A DNA stretch of 64,000 nt from Apostichopus japonicus (lineage: Eukaryota; Echinodermata; Holothuroidea; Aspidochirotida; Stichopodidae): positions 9,337,713 through 9,401,712 of the forward strand of contig NC_092574.1 of NCBI RefSeq assembly GCF_037975245.1, written 5' to 3'. The position numbers were made by a program, and so were the translations under genes. The notes under the pieces were generated by a model. The model was not told the origin of the DNA. It was given only the letters and a program-made list of their open reading frames with translations, and ran no database searches. This document shows, in pieces, positions 24,501 to 39,500 of this stretch (position 1 is its first letter; each line of letters begins with the position of its first letter).

Positions 24501-27500
24501 AGCCTTAAATACAACCATTTTAGAAATGATATATTAGCTATGATTTCCATATTCAATTTATCATATGTCTGATTACTGTCACGTTTTTTGTGCTGACGGC
24601 AAATCAAAACCTGTTTATACATGGGTGGTAGGTATCGACCTGAGTTTAACAGACAGAATCTGTAATTTATGCAACAGAGACCTACATTTGGATTCATTTG
24701 CATTTTCGTGGAAGTGGATATTTATGAGTTTTCCCTTTTGGAACAGGAAACCTGGTGAAACCTGGCAGGTGCTTATCTATCATATTACTGCAGTGGCCTC
24801 ATGACTTCATTTTAAGAGAGCTGGAAAAGCAATGCACTGCTATAAACTTGACTGTCTCATTAAAATTAGCCCTTTTACCTTATAAAAAAATGATCAGATT
24901 GATTTCTGTTTGCCGACAATGAGTGTGTCTACTTAAATATGGGAAGCATTACCTCAAACGTTCCTTGGGCATTGTTGACTAGGCTTGCCTGGTGTATGAC
25001 GATAGAGAAATTGAAATAATTAGTGAGGTGAAGCTTCCTCTCTTCGGCTTGTCGTTGAGGCGGCGAATCCAGGAGATGGAAATATGTACTGTTTTTTATC
25101 ACACTCAAGGTTCTGTGAGGGAAGAAAAAAACACCAGTTTAGTAAAAAATATTAGACATATGTTATGGTATAAGTGTCAATGACTATAATATCACAGCAA
25201 AGTGTAGAAGTTTCACTATATGATTTTACTGCAATGTAACTATTGTAGGCAATTCTTATGAGTGTCGCATGCTAATTGTAAATGTCAGAGCTACGAACCA
25301 TGTTGGTCATTTTTACAATCTTTGAAAATCTGTAACACATTAAACACACAACAAGTGCTTCTAAATATACATAAAACTGAAGTGATGAGTATGCCAAAGA
25401 GGCAGGTGGATCAGAATGGTCTATACAGCCTAGTATTCAAAGTTTTTTGCGTGGTGGACTTAATTTCCACCTTCCTCATATCGGGGGCCCTCCAGTGGCT
25501 AAAAGTGCAGCCTGGGGAAGGAGTCAACATGGATGAATTATCCCCCTCTCATTTGAAATATTTTAATACGATTAGGGGTGCTAAGTTGCAAATGGGTGTT
25601 ATAGTTTTCAACTTTTTGCAACAAATATTGGCAATTTCTTTCTTCATCCAAATTTTTCCAACTAAGGGAGTGCATTTTCGTGAGGAGACAGGTAAGTTCA
25701 AAAAATTTGTTTACATTCGTCACTTTGTCCTGAGCAATAACCACACCACACCACATGAAATCATACCCTCAACCAGGGTAGCGATGACCGTAAAAGACAA
25801 AGAGACCGACGAAAACCGCTTCAACATTCGTTTGAGACAAAAGACTCGCAATACTCACCCGGGTAATACATGCGCTTGGTACGGTATCTGCATCTTAACG
25901 TTCTTATCCTTCGTTTTAACAATTATTTTCCCCGACCAGAACCTAGAACAGTTGGCCTTTAAGGGATGAAAGGTGATGTTTGCAACGTTTTTGTGCTTTT
26001 GCGTAGACGACAACTCTACCGGTTTAAAATCTATCGTGATGGCTTGGTTGGTACGAACTAAGGAGACACTCTGTAAATGAAAAGGAAAAAGGAAAGACAA
26101 TGTGATGGAATTCCAGATCAAAAGTGCAGAGAGGATATAAGGTACAATAAAAAAGGAGGTGACCCACCAATAAATACTACAGGATAAAATTTCGGGAACC
26201 AAAAACTACAATACAGTGGTTGTATCATTGTTGGTACAATCTGTGCCACATGATTAGGAACTGATAACAAAAGGGCCTTTACTAGTTAATATCCTCCCAT
26301 CCCATCCCATCCGTAATAAATATAACTAAAGGCTAACATTTCGGGAACCAAAACTACAATACAGTGGTTGTATCATTTGTTGGTACAATCTCTGCCACAT
26401 GATTAGGAACTGATAACATAATGGACTTTGTAACTAGTTAATATTCTCCCATCCCATCCCATCCCATCCCATTTCATCCCATCCCACCTCATCCGCAATA
26501 AATACAACAGCAACAGAGGAAATGTCAGACAGCATTTCAACAATCAATTTTTTCCCTCTTTCAACAGGTAACTTCCAAAAGTCTATTGTTTTTGATGTCT
26601 TTATTCATTTCCGTTATTCCTCCTTGGTTTCAACATTTTCACTGTCGCTACCTCAAACTAGAAGATGATCAAGATCACTTTCTATATTCGACGGCAGCTT
26701 CCAATCTTTACCGATTCACGGCCAAAGAGATGATGACTACAGCCAATAAAACTTTTCAACTAACTCAAATTCCAGACCCACTACCCTCTACATCCCTTGA
26801 GGGTATATACACAGGTTAAAAGTCAGTGCCATAACATTGGTATGATCTAGAAGAGCCAGCATATATGATGACTTACTGTTATTTGCATGACTTTTGGACT
26901 AGTGTTCAGGAGGTACAATTGAATAGTTTTGGGCTCATCCAGGGAACGGAGGGTTCCAAAGTCTATCAACTCCAGAGAGGTATAAAGACCTGGCGCTGTC
27001 AGAGAAAGAGAAAGGAAAACAGAGTTTCATTTCTGTTTAACTACCGTATGGCAACAGAAACTATGCATGGTTGTGTACACCGTGAATGCAAGAGTATTAC
27101 ATATAAACTTCCCATTGACATAAACATATAAACTTCCCCATTGACATTAACATATACACTTAACAATGTTTGCACACTGTCTGACTACATGATATTATTG
27201 CCAGATAAAACAGCATTTTCCAAAGTGTATAGTTGTTTGGATTGGAAATGACACTTGAATGGAAACTGTATTGCTGCTTGGGATTGTTGGATTAATGTCA
27301 AAAGCAGGCATGAAGAGCTTCTGAGGAAGTTCTGTTGCTTTTCAAAATGAACCTCAACACTTAGCTAACATTTTTATAACCCATCATCATAGCAGATAGG
27401 CAAAGCCTAGCCTAGCCTATCTTGAATATAACAATGGTGCTGAACTAGCTAGTGATATTAAATGGTGGAGCTTATCATTACTTCATTCACTTTGTTAGAA

Positions 27501-30500
27501 AGGGTCTCTCTTCGGAAAGAGAAGAAAATCCCAATAGTTCATCCAGCACATCCTGTTAACAAAACCTATGAAATATCAAAAGCAACTTCAACATTAAGCC
27601 TAAACTGACCCTAGCCTAAAATATAAATAAATAAATAAATAAATAAAATGTAAGAAAACAAGATACATGAAAAGAAAAAAGAAAGAGAATAGAGCTTTAC
27701 CAGAAGAAACTTCAACCTCCACAGGAAGCATTAGAAACTCTCCTCCCTCCACCCCTAGCGTGGCCGAATGATTTGTTTTTATTCGAATGAAAGCTGTATG
27801 GTTGCTCTCCACTCTACCGGTAAAACTCGCCCTCATCACAGATCTGGTTTGGTAAGGAGGAATTTCCTGTGCCACGAGAAAACGGAACCGGATATACATT
27901 TTAAAGCTCTATTTACAAACACTTGCAAGTTTAAAAAATCACCAAAATGACAATCAATCAACTTGTAAATTATAGGAGTTAAAAGACAGGAGATAAAAAT
28001 TGAGTTTACTATGCCCCGAGTTTGAGGTGAAATTGGTTTAGATGGTGATAAAATATTGACCGGGCCAATTTGTAATAAAGTATACTAACAGAGTTTTTTC
28101 CGTTTTGCTTTCTGCAACTCTGAAAGTTCTATCCCTTTGTTTTGCAACTCACCTCACGGTGTTCAAGCGTTACTAAATAAATACTGATTAAATTCATAAA
28201 ATATCAAGATTTACATTGAATACTCGTCAATGTCCCATCTAACACTAGTAACTCTACTAGTAACTCCCAACCATACTCTCAAAACAAAGGCAAATCCTCC
28301 AAAGTTGTTTTTACCCTTGAATCAGTGTTCTGCAAGTTACCCATTAACCCCACTAAAATGAAACATTTTGACAACATCGACATTCAAAATAAAGACTTTT
28401 TAACAACTTCAACAGACCTTCTTCACTTTTGCATGTATGATTGGCAACACCTCAGGTCAGACCAAGTTGTTAGTTCAACATGTGTGATTTAGTCCCATTT
28501 ATGGCTGAGAATCATTCCATTAAAGGATTAGCTAACTGCAACACTACCAAAGGGGATTTCCCATTTCATAATCCCATAACAAACACACATGATAATTCAC
28601 ACACTAATTGTCAAGCATCAAATATCATTGATCATTCCACTTGAAAATAACCATACAACCTAATACTGAAGCGATATTGTAAAATTTATCCACAATCTAA
28701 TTGGAGACACAAATCCAACCATCATCTTTGGCTTATTATATGAAAGACATCTTTGTGAAGAAAAACTCCATTAAGAGAGAATTAACATTGTAATAAAAAA
28801 GAGCCAGAACATGAATCATTGAAGCAAATATGGCTTGATTATAATGTCATATTCAAACATGATCAAATCTGCATCCTTGATTGTGAATTAAAAATACTAA
28901 TCTGTAATATTATCTCCCAAATTGGAATAAGATTTCTTTTTCTTTCCTTAGCTGTTTGGAGCAAGTCGTTCCTGACAGTTATCCCTTATCAAATAAAACG
29001 GTCAATTTACTGTTTTGTTTGGGTCCTCCTATAATTGGGAACAATTTTTTTTTGACTTACCCATAGATTTTGTGGAGCTTCTTGGGAACCAGTAGGTAAT
29101 TCTAGATGTAGGTCACCCCCACTGGAGTACATTTCAGTAATCATAAGCCCTGAGCTGTAAGGGTTATGCATATTTATTAATGGTGAGAAGCTGGTATTTA
29201 AAGGGACCCTGGCCCCTAAAATAGGCCTTAGTCTGTAAGGATTCGGGACTCCTATTCCAAACACCTGGAATGGAAGAAAGAAAAGAGAAAGAAAACAGGT
29301 TATGAGATGAACCTTTTGCAAAAAAACCTGCTATCATTTCTATTTTCCTCGTATTTTCCCATTTCCTAACTCTTTTTGCCTCCCAACAACATAATTCACT
29401 AACATTTTTAACATTCTAAATAACAGTTTTTCACATTTTATCTCATTATATTTTATCACAATTTAACAACGGTTCACTTATATTGCTAAAGCCAAATCAA
29501 GAAGACAGTTGCAAATCCTCTTCATGCATCAACATGCGGATGTACAGCGCTAAAAGTTTACCAGAGCACTCTAAGACACCGTACAGTGAGAGTGCTGAGA
29601 TTGTGGAGAGACATGTAAGCAAAAAAGCGCCATAAAGTTTCTTTTTTCCTTTGTAAATATTGTCATTCTTTTCAGCGGTAGATTACTGGAAGGTGAGTTT
29701 CCAAACATCAGGTATTAACAGGTTCATCAGAATTGCTGTGAAATATGCTAGCTAGTCAAATATTGGTCACCCATGCTCAGCTTCAGCAAGCATATTATTA
29801 ATCCTAGACTCAAAGGCTCAAATGTCTTTTCCTCACTTAAACTGTCTTACCCCTAAAAGTCTGGATACACTTATAGAGGGTCAGCACCACGTGAATAATT
29901 AACCAAGTTTTACAAACATATAATCATAATAATAATACTATAGAAAGTTGTGTTCCTATTTGATCAAGTACGGTAAACTGCACGTACACAGCACAGACCA
30001 CAGCCTTGATCTTAACCACCACCACGGTCAAATATATAATATTGCACTGTTGCCGACACTGTAGAGCCCTAGATCTAGATGTAACACAGTAATACCTATA
30101 TCAATGCAAGATGATATCATAACATAACATCTGCAGGTATCAGACAAGCCTGTTCTGACAGCATTATTATTATGATGACGTTTACAATCGGTCCTCACTA
30201 TCCTACCTATTTGTGCATTGTATATCCTAACATATATGGCAGTAGCACAAGGATAGTTTCCTTCCTTATTACCCATTGTTAATTTTCCTAGTTCCTTCCT
30301 AATTACCCATACGGTTAGTTCCAGAGAAGACATATTTTTGGCTTACAAAGTTCCAGGAAACAGACACTTTCATTCGCAGCCTTACATTTAATGACGTTTG
30401 GATGTTTTGATGAGACTCTCTGGAAATGATCTAAAGAATAGTGTGATAATTTTTTTTTTTTTAAATATCTCAGCATTCTCTAATACCTGTATATATTGAT

Positions 30501-33500
30501 CATCTTTCTTCTACTGAAGATGATTAGCGCGACACAGGATGGAGGGAAGGACATCTTGGCACTGTGCCAAGTGATAAACGGCTTCGTAACCCAAACATGA
30601 CAGTGGTTATAAAACAGAGATTAGTTGATAAATTACTATTGCATTTGATGTTCATTTACTCAATGTCTATTAGCAGCGGACTTGCCTTTTACTTTCTACA
30701 ATTGGCAAAGTGCGAAATAAAACTTTCACGTATCCCGTATGTAAGCCAGAATTCCAAGGCCTTGCAGAGTCCAATCATCCAAGACAAAGTTTGTCAAACA
30801 ACCAACTTTTAGTACCCATTGATTTTGACAGGAAGACCACTTAGCATCTTTTAGCCTTTTTACAGAGCAGTATTTAAACAGGAAGATATTATCCTCCAAA
30901 CTTGACCATGTAATGCCTTATGTATTACTTTTAACATGTATACAAATATAATCGGGAATCCTGTATTCACCACATGTGTGATTACTGGCAATCTTTTTAC
31001 ACTGTAACCCATTTATCAACCCTCCTTCTAGCACAAAACTCTCCATTCTTGTTTCCTGAACTCGGAAGCTGACGGGGGGGGGGGGGGGGCCTTAACAAAG
31101 ATAAGAAACTATTCTTCTTCCAGGGTTGTTTATTATGCACAGGTAACAGGCTCTCAACTCAGGAACAAACTGCACTGTGTAAAGCAAACACATGTCTTCT
31201 ACAGTACTATACTACATACCTGATACGGCGCGGAGCCTTTGTTTGAATGTATAAATATGGTATTTTCTACGTTGCCAGGAAGTCTCGGTAAGAACACAAT
31301 TTCAAAAGTAGTATTACCGCCAGCTGGTATAGCCTGAAATAAAAATAAAAAGATATGTTTATAACTTTATAAAAGAGACAGCTTTCTTCCAATTAAAATA
31401 CGTTTAAAGTTGAAGAGCCTCAAGTTTCCATCCCTGTAGAATATCTTCTTGGGAAGCAGAGTCACATAGAAATAAAACGAATCCAAACGTCACACGCACA
31501 AACAGACAGACACAGCTTTGACCTCAAGGGAAACTTTCTTGTTCATAATTCCCTCTAACGACATGGCCATCAGGATAACAGACAGTTGGGAATTATTAAG
31601 CAGAATGGCACAGAGAAATATGTTCATATCCATAAAAGCCGTAGTTTGCACTGGATTATAATTTGTGTCACTCTGAACAAACTGTGTGATCCATGGGTTC
31701 TGTAATTGGATACCGCATAACTAATAATGCAAGATTTGTTGATGTGACGCATGAATCAGACACGGTCCTAGTTACTCAAAACATCCACAAAAAAAAAATG
31801 GTACCAAGCGAATTGAAACAGATGAAAATTGTCGGTCAAAGATCTGCATTACAGAGCTTCTGATTGGTTGATTCAGATGGAAGAAGGTGATGAACTTAGA
31901 GAGTGTAATAACGGGGCGCAATGTAATAACGTGGGTTACCAGATTGTAGGATACTGTAGGTAGATCAGAGTGCATATGTGTAGGAGACAGGATAGACAGG
32001 TAAGACAGGAAGTTTGGTGTACTTGACAAAGATTTGGTTACTCCTAATTAGCTTGTAATTAAACTTCAATCCTATGTTCAATATTAATATATTGTTTTGT
32101 AAAATGTAAACAATTTATGACTCATTTGTTTTATCATTGAAGTGGAGATATTTCCAGTGCTGCAATAAATCAGAAACACAAATTGCAGCTTCAAGCAAGC
32201 ACACAGTTTGCACATCTACAAATTTTTCACTTTTTCTTTAATATCCCCTTCCTCTTCCTCTTCCTTTCTTTAACATGAAATGAACTAATAATAACAAAGA
32301 CTGTTTGGCCCACTCTCTCAAGGCAGACAAACCCCATAGACCTACCTACATTACATTCACCCACCCAAACCCAATTCGACAGCGAACTAACTAGTAATGA
32401 AGTGTGTACGCTGTATGCAACGTCAATACCGCTCTCAAACTTGATGCTTTGGGGCTCGCCACTAAATAAACACACTCTCTGTCCACCTGATCTCTATCAC
32501 GGCAATTTAATTTCATGAGATTTAAAAGAGCTGTCAACTGCTGAATGGTCAATGATTGAATTCACAAATTAACCTTTCCATCTTATATTCACCTGTATGC
32601 TAAGCCAGAGCTGTACATACGGCTCAGACAAAGATAATTTGATACTTCCTGATTGAGCAGTGATCAGTCCGGAACCTCCGTCGAGAAAATGATGATAGAA
32701 ATCATATATATGTGTGTATATAATGTACAATGCGGTGCAGTATCTCAATGTTGTTAAGAGTAACGGAAGATTGTTACAGCTAATGTGTGAACATTACACC
32801 AATGATACAACAGGAAGTGAGCGGTTCGAGGCAGGAACGGCATCAAATAAGTTTTCATTGAAAATGCGTCTGTATTCTAAATGTTGTAAATGTTCATGTC
32901 CAAACTTTTATTGAAGCTACAGTTCAGTTCCTTAAAACAGAGAAAGGGAGTTTCATTTTTGCGGAGCCCTAGGTACAGTAGGAAGGGTGCGTGCGAACAT
33001 ACATACTTTTTGCCTTCTAAAACAACAAATTTATACTAGTACAGTTAAGAATGTGATAGTTGGGCTCAGGACACAACTTTATGAACAGTACAGTTATAGT
33101 ACTCAGTTCTAAGAATCACATACTAGGCAGTGTATATTGTCCCCACAAGAGGAGACTATGAATACTTTGCCTCATATACCAGGCAGTGTGAATTGTCCCC
33201 ACAAAAGGAGACTGAATACTTTGCTTTACATACCAGGCAGTGTAAATTGTCCTCACAAAAGGAGACTGAATACTTTGCTTCATATACTAGGCAGTGTAAA
33301 TTGTCCCCACAATAGGTGACTATGAGGAATACATGCAAGTTGATATTGTCAGGGTCAGTAGTGCAAGACTGTACACCAGTGGTCACTGGTGCTGAATATT
33401 GGCACTTTCTCTTTAGAGACTATATAGTGATGTTTAGGAGTTGAATTTGGTTAAGATAGAATTTTGAAAGTTGGAACAAATATATACATGCAAGTATCAA

Positions 33501-36500
33501 TAGCAGTGCCATTGTGGATTTGACTCAATAAAACATGTACAAATTATTTCTCTGAAACTCTGAATAGAAATATTTATAGCTTTACTGTGTATATAGTGTA
33601 TAGTTTGTTCGGATCCCCGAACCACCATGCCCACCCCAGAACTTTATATGCAGTAATCTACTGTAATGTGTGCACATCAGCCTACAGTACCAATTAACCT
33701 ATTAGAACAAACAAATTTTTACATGTATGCATACATATTTAGCAAACCTAAGGATGTAAATTAAACTTAAATTGGGGAAGTTCCATCGCAGATTTCAATG
33801 AATTTTTAGAGCAGCAAACAATATTGTTGTATTCTTGCAGGGCTATTAAAACATGGCTACTGTATGTAAGCCCCATTCACATGCTGTTTGTTAATCACTA
33901 CTGTACCACTAGCATGTACTGTACATATATGATTGTAATACAGTCCCATCTTACACAATGCATGGACATGCACTGTAATTGATTTTAAGCTAATGACACA
34001 CCTGTCAATAGCTGTTACGGGTGCTTGCAATTTGCATATGATATTTACACCTCTTAGGACCCCTCTTCTTCGCTATTAGTAGGTGACTGTACATTACAAC
34101 ACCCACTATACTGCATGTACTGGTAATTCATTCAGCCCTTTTTCCACAGTGCATCTATGACTTATAAACAAATTGTGCAATGTTTTATACTGATTGCCAC
34201 CAAAACCACCACACACAGATGAATCACATGTGCAGCTAAGGTCACATAACACCTCCTGCCCATCTGTTTACACTGTAAACTTTATATACATGATCTATAG
34301 AACACTGTGTACAGCTAGTAGGGACTATGTTTTGTTGACATTGCCAGGATGCTAGCCTTGAGATCAATATTGCTGCCAAACTGAACTTGGCATTGAGACT
34401 AACTGTACTACACAGACTAGACCAGCAACACCCGGAAATTGTTTAGAAACCAAAAGTATTTACCTGCAGCTCTATTAGCATAATTTGTTATTGATAATGA
34501 AGTTAGCACAGTTATTGATCCATAATAATGCTAGGAAGACCACAAAAACTTGGTCACATGCAGAGAGGCATTGTAGACATTTGTATAAAATATGAAATAT
34601 CAAATTTTGATTAATGATGATATGGGAGGTATTCTTGTTTGAATTAAGCAGCGGACTTTGTAGATTGCCAAAAGGTTCACCAAATGTGATCCAGTTATGT
34701 TCTCAAAGAATAGTCAATGTTAAGAAGAATATTGCACCAGTAATGTAAATATTGATATATAAGGCTGATATAAGTAGAATATTTGTGAAAGTTTCTGCTA
34801 CCAAGTTTCATGTTCACAAATGCACAAAACACACACGTTACTTATTAGTCACTTTTGCGGCATACACATCTTCAAAACATCATCGTATTTGGGGAGCTGA
34901 GTAATCCATGTGCACCAGAAGGCTCCAACAAATAGGATGGTACACTCTGAAGTCTGTACAACTTAATCTGATACCTTCTTACAGAATCACTTTTTCTTTT
35001 ACATCAGCTAAAAATCATTTTAATGCCACCCACAAGAAATGATGTTCTGGATTTTCCAACTTACTTCAATTTCAATTATATATATATATATTGCAGATGG
35101 TAATTTATCAGAAAGTATGGCAGAATTATTCAAGATTTATTAGATCTATGTTTTATTAATGAATGAGTTGCAAGACATTTCACTTCATTACAGCAGCAAA
35201 ATATCAGGATTATAAGAAGAAATTTAACAACGCCTTTTTTCCAAACATTGATACAATTGAGCTAGATAATAGGACTAATGAAAGACACTAATTATGGTAG
35301 AGCTTGGGGAAATTCTATGCCAAAGCTATTGTTTTCATATTTCTATTGTATTCTATTTTCTTTTTCTTCTACATGGTGATTAAACTGTGCACAGACAACA
35401 TATATAAATGACCTTTAAAACCAAATGCAATTATTTTGAGGGTGCTATTATATATATAACCATTTTGAAGCTATCAGCAATTTCAGAAGCATACAACCAA
35501 TTATTTTTCTTTGGGGACCAAAACACGTAGATCCATTAAAGTAGCACGCAACAAATTCATACACATCGGCAGTGAATCATTGCACAGTTGGAAATGAAAA
35601 CCGGTGAAGAAAAAAAATGTCAGAATATAGAAAATGGATAGAGCAGAAAAAATTTTGCTTACCTTTTCTTGAAAAAATGAACAATGAAAATGTGGTGTTG
35701 TTCCCGATATTGAAACCATTCTTAAAGAACTCTGTTGTTGTGGGTTGAACACCCTCACTGTTGCTATTTGTGGCATACCAATTGGACTGCAAGTAAACAA
35801 GAAGAGAAACAAAAGAATGTTTACATTGATTGGGTACATTTGGGGTACATTGGTGCATTCACAACTAAAATACCAAAACTGTTATGAAACACAGTTCCAA
35901 TCTATAGTTTACTATTCATCTGTACGTACATGTATACAAACATACGTATAACAGGTACATACGGACCAGAATGGACAGATAGGGAGAGCAAAGTATACAA
36001 GTGAAAAAAAAAGGGGGAACATGAAACGATACTTTTTAATTGACGGGAAGTGTTCCTGATGTGTCCCAGATGTGATTCCCGAAAATCGTAAAAAAATTGG
36101 TCGAAAAACGTGTTGCAAATTTTGCTAAACAAATGTTTAGTTTTCTTCCTGGGTGGTAGATTTGGAAGTGCCTGGGGAAGCGAGGGCGCAGTGCTAAAAC
36201 GTTCAAAAGTGTAGTTAGGTAGATGGGAAAGTGCAGATGTGGAGTGGGAGTCGGGTAGGAGAGGAGCAAAGTAAATCTGAGCCTTTTTAAACGTTTCTTC
36301 TATCATCTTCCTTACTTTCATCCAACTTTTTTCGTCCCACTACTTTCGTCCCCCTACTTTTGTCCTATTTACGTCCCACTATTTTCGTCCCCCTATTTTC
36401 GTCCCCCTATTTTCGTCAACCAGACCATCAACCCAAACCCCACCTACCTCACTTCAAAAATTTAAAATGAATATAATAATTGCCATTTAAATTGAGAACT

Positions 36501-39500
36501 GTAATCAAAATCAGTCCAATACTTGTGAACCGCCATAAACGCAACCCCCCTACAAGGGAGATGGGTGGGGGGCCAACATATGTCCCTCATGTATAGTTTA
36601 TGAATTTCCTGCTTACAGAGATCTAATTTGCAAGTTACACAAGTCATATTTGGGCTTGTATTTTGATTGGGCTTTTTCACACCCTTCCAACTATCAAAGT
36701 GCATAGCACTTAACGTATCTGCGGTACTCTAGAGGGCATTGCATCAAGAAGGCCTCCAAACTCTGCATACATGTATTCATGCTCATGAATTATGCAAAAC
36801 CAATATAGGTTTGACTGCTGTACTAAGTAGTTTAATTTAATTGGCACTTCTATTATGATACTCTGTATAATCTCGTAAGTTGTTAGATAATATATAAGCA
36901 AATTACTGTATCTCATTTCAAAGCAATTAACTTTCCACTGGCATCACTATAAGTTCTCAAGCTATCAGGAAATATTAATTAGCAACTAATGTTTATCTTT
37001 GGTTACAGGAGATTTGATCGTATGTATACAGCACTTCCCAAGTTTCCCAGCTGCCTCAAAGTATTAACAACAGTTGACATAAATTTGATGAAAAAGACAC
37101 CATATCAGCCCCTGACATTGTTGCTTATCTTTATAATCCGATCATTAAATGCCATCTCTTAAATCCTCTCAGCACCTCCATCCCATTCCCTATACCGATC
37201 TGGTCATCCATTACCACCTCCATTGATGGATTACCATGCAAATTATTTACCAACCAATAGTAATCATCAATGCACTGATTGTTTCTTATGTACTAAAGCA
37301 TGGATGCCCAAAGGTCATTCTCTTTTAATAGCAAACCCTTGTACACAGATAATGGTCATATCATGCTGTGCTCAAAATAAAAATACATCAACAACATTCT
37401 TCCATACCCATCCATCTACAAAAGCTTGTCACTTCCTAACTGAATGAAAGTTGCCTTGCAATATATGCACAGACTTTAGCAATGCTCCAGCAAATTGTTA
37501 AAGTCAAAAGGATGTTTCATTTATAAGGAAATAGAAGCCACATTCTGTTAACTACCCCACTCTATTTCCTAAAGTCTAACTTTTAGAGGTTTATCAACAT
37601 CAGACCACAACATCCTCCCAAACAGGAAGTGTAATTCTTACATTTTATTACATTGGGTTCTTATTTTGGAAAGTTTCAGTTTCCCTGCTATTCTCTCCCC
37701 CCCCCCTTGTAATCTTTGTTTCCTTGAATCCTTCTTCTTGATCATATTTGTGTTCTGTTCTCCTTCCTTTTAGCATACATTGATGGACAGGATCATGCAG
37801 AATACTATTCCTTAAACAGCAAGTCTCTCAAGTCTCATCCACAATATAATAGACAGAGAGAGAGAGAGGGGGGCCAATTGCTGCATCTCTGAAAACCTCA
37901 GGAAGAGTCAATTTAGAAGTTATTGAATGGCCAAGTATTAAAGGCATTAAAGACTCGCCCCAAACCGAGTGGGGCCATCTGAAAAAGTTAACTTTCTGTT
38001 GCTTGCAAGTGACGTTCTGTTTGTGTCCCTACAAAATGCAGACAGTAATGAAACGTGATACCTTGTTATCTTTAGCTGGACCTGATAAGTCCATCGCTGT
38101 ATCGTTTACTACACTTTGCTGTGGGTATTGACCGCAGCTGTATGTACTGACTGTACAATAGTGTCTAATTACCAACGGTAGCAAGCTGTGTGTGTACTTT
38201 CTGGGAACGATGGTGGTGTCTAACACTTCTGTTACACCTCATTCGAAACTAGGTCAGATTACCGGCATTAGTTTCTTTTTGCGCGAGTCTTCTCACCCTT
38301 TAAATTCATGTGTAGCTGCCAATACCAAGTATATCATGCTCAGTGGAAAGGCCAGTCTGTTGTAACACATGACAGCATACCATTGACTCTAGTAGTACTG
38401 TAGTTTATTACAGGATGCAATCACACACAAGGATTTCCTTTATAGTAAGTTTAAGAAACCATAAGTCATCTGATATTTTTCTAGAAAATCAACCATGCCT
38501 TGTGTATCGTCCCCTCAAATATACTCAACTCTACACAATGTAAGTTGTCCTAAGGCTAAGGCTGAGATATTCAATGATTAGTATATGAGCATCATTTTGT
38601 ATCTTGTAAAGCGCATTGAGACCGTTGATATAATGTGCTATATAAATAAGTAAACTATTATTATTTATCCAAGGTGTAATTACTGTAACACTTCATAGTC
38701 AATGGCAGAGGCCCTGTGTACATAAGACACAGAGCACAGTGTTGAACCCTGCATCAGGTTTTAAATTTATACAGGGGATTGATTTATTTCACAACCTACT
38801 GTACTGTACATGCAGGTGCTCAGAACAAAACCTTAAAAAAAACCTTAACAAGCTAAACAAAAAATAAGGTTTACAAAGTCTATGTACGCAGAACACCAGA
38901 ACAGCTTGCAACAGCTGAATTTCAACTCCCTTTAAATAAGAGCAACATCTTATCATTAACTTTCTGCTTCCCTCAATTTACCGTCCATGTTTTCGCTTTT
39001 CCATTACAACATAAACTTAACCTCTAAATAATAATTGAAACAAGAAACTAGATTCATTTAAAAATATTTGTGGAAAACATCTTCCACACTCAAATAAAAT
39101 ATTAATTCATGCTCAGCGAAACTCTACGTTTATTGAACTTCATTTCTTGAAAGCTCTGAAGTATCCAAGTCATTTTTTTGTTCCCTTCTTTTTTTAGATG
39201 CTTTGAGCAGATCGTCTTTAACCTTCCATCTTTTAATATCGTTTAATTCCATCCACCAAACCGACGATGCATTTGATCTCCGTCCTCTGGAGACTTGAGG
39301 TACATCTGGACGGACGAAACCGCACTTCCCGACTTGAGGATATTTAATCATTTCAAGCCTCATATTTATCTCTGACCATCATGCTGCTCAGTAATATTTG
39401 AGTGTCACGTGCGAGGAACGACTCCTCAAACATAAATACACACAAATTTATATCAGGAAATCTCTGAGGACATGGCAGATAGGTAGATGATCAAATAGCG

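Larger units (their letters stand above)
31334..35662 (-). other. Intron 5 (4.3 kb)
   Basis: AT-rich intron with a 54-56-nt tandem repeat (33121-33319) and one dispersed repeat (31900-32010). No recognisable gene. Confidence 0.7.

Noticed and set aside
29007-29060. Extension of exon 7 beyond LW into the intron
   Set aside because: The frame stays open for 36 more codons, but the GTAAGT donor and the in-phase join to EIPPYQT show that the exon ends at 29061.
35577-35858. 93-codon alternative minus-strand frame over exon 5
   Set aside because: It is open by chance. The other frame has the conserved PIGMPQ and TTPHFHCSFFQ blocks and correct phase.
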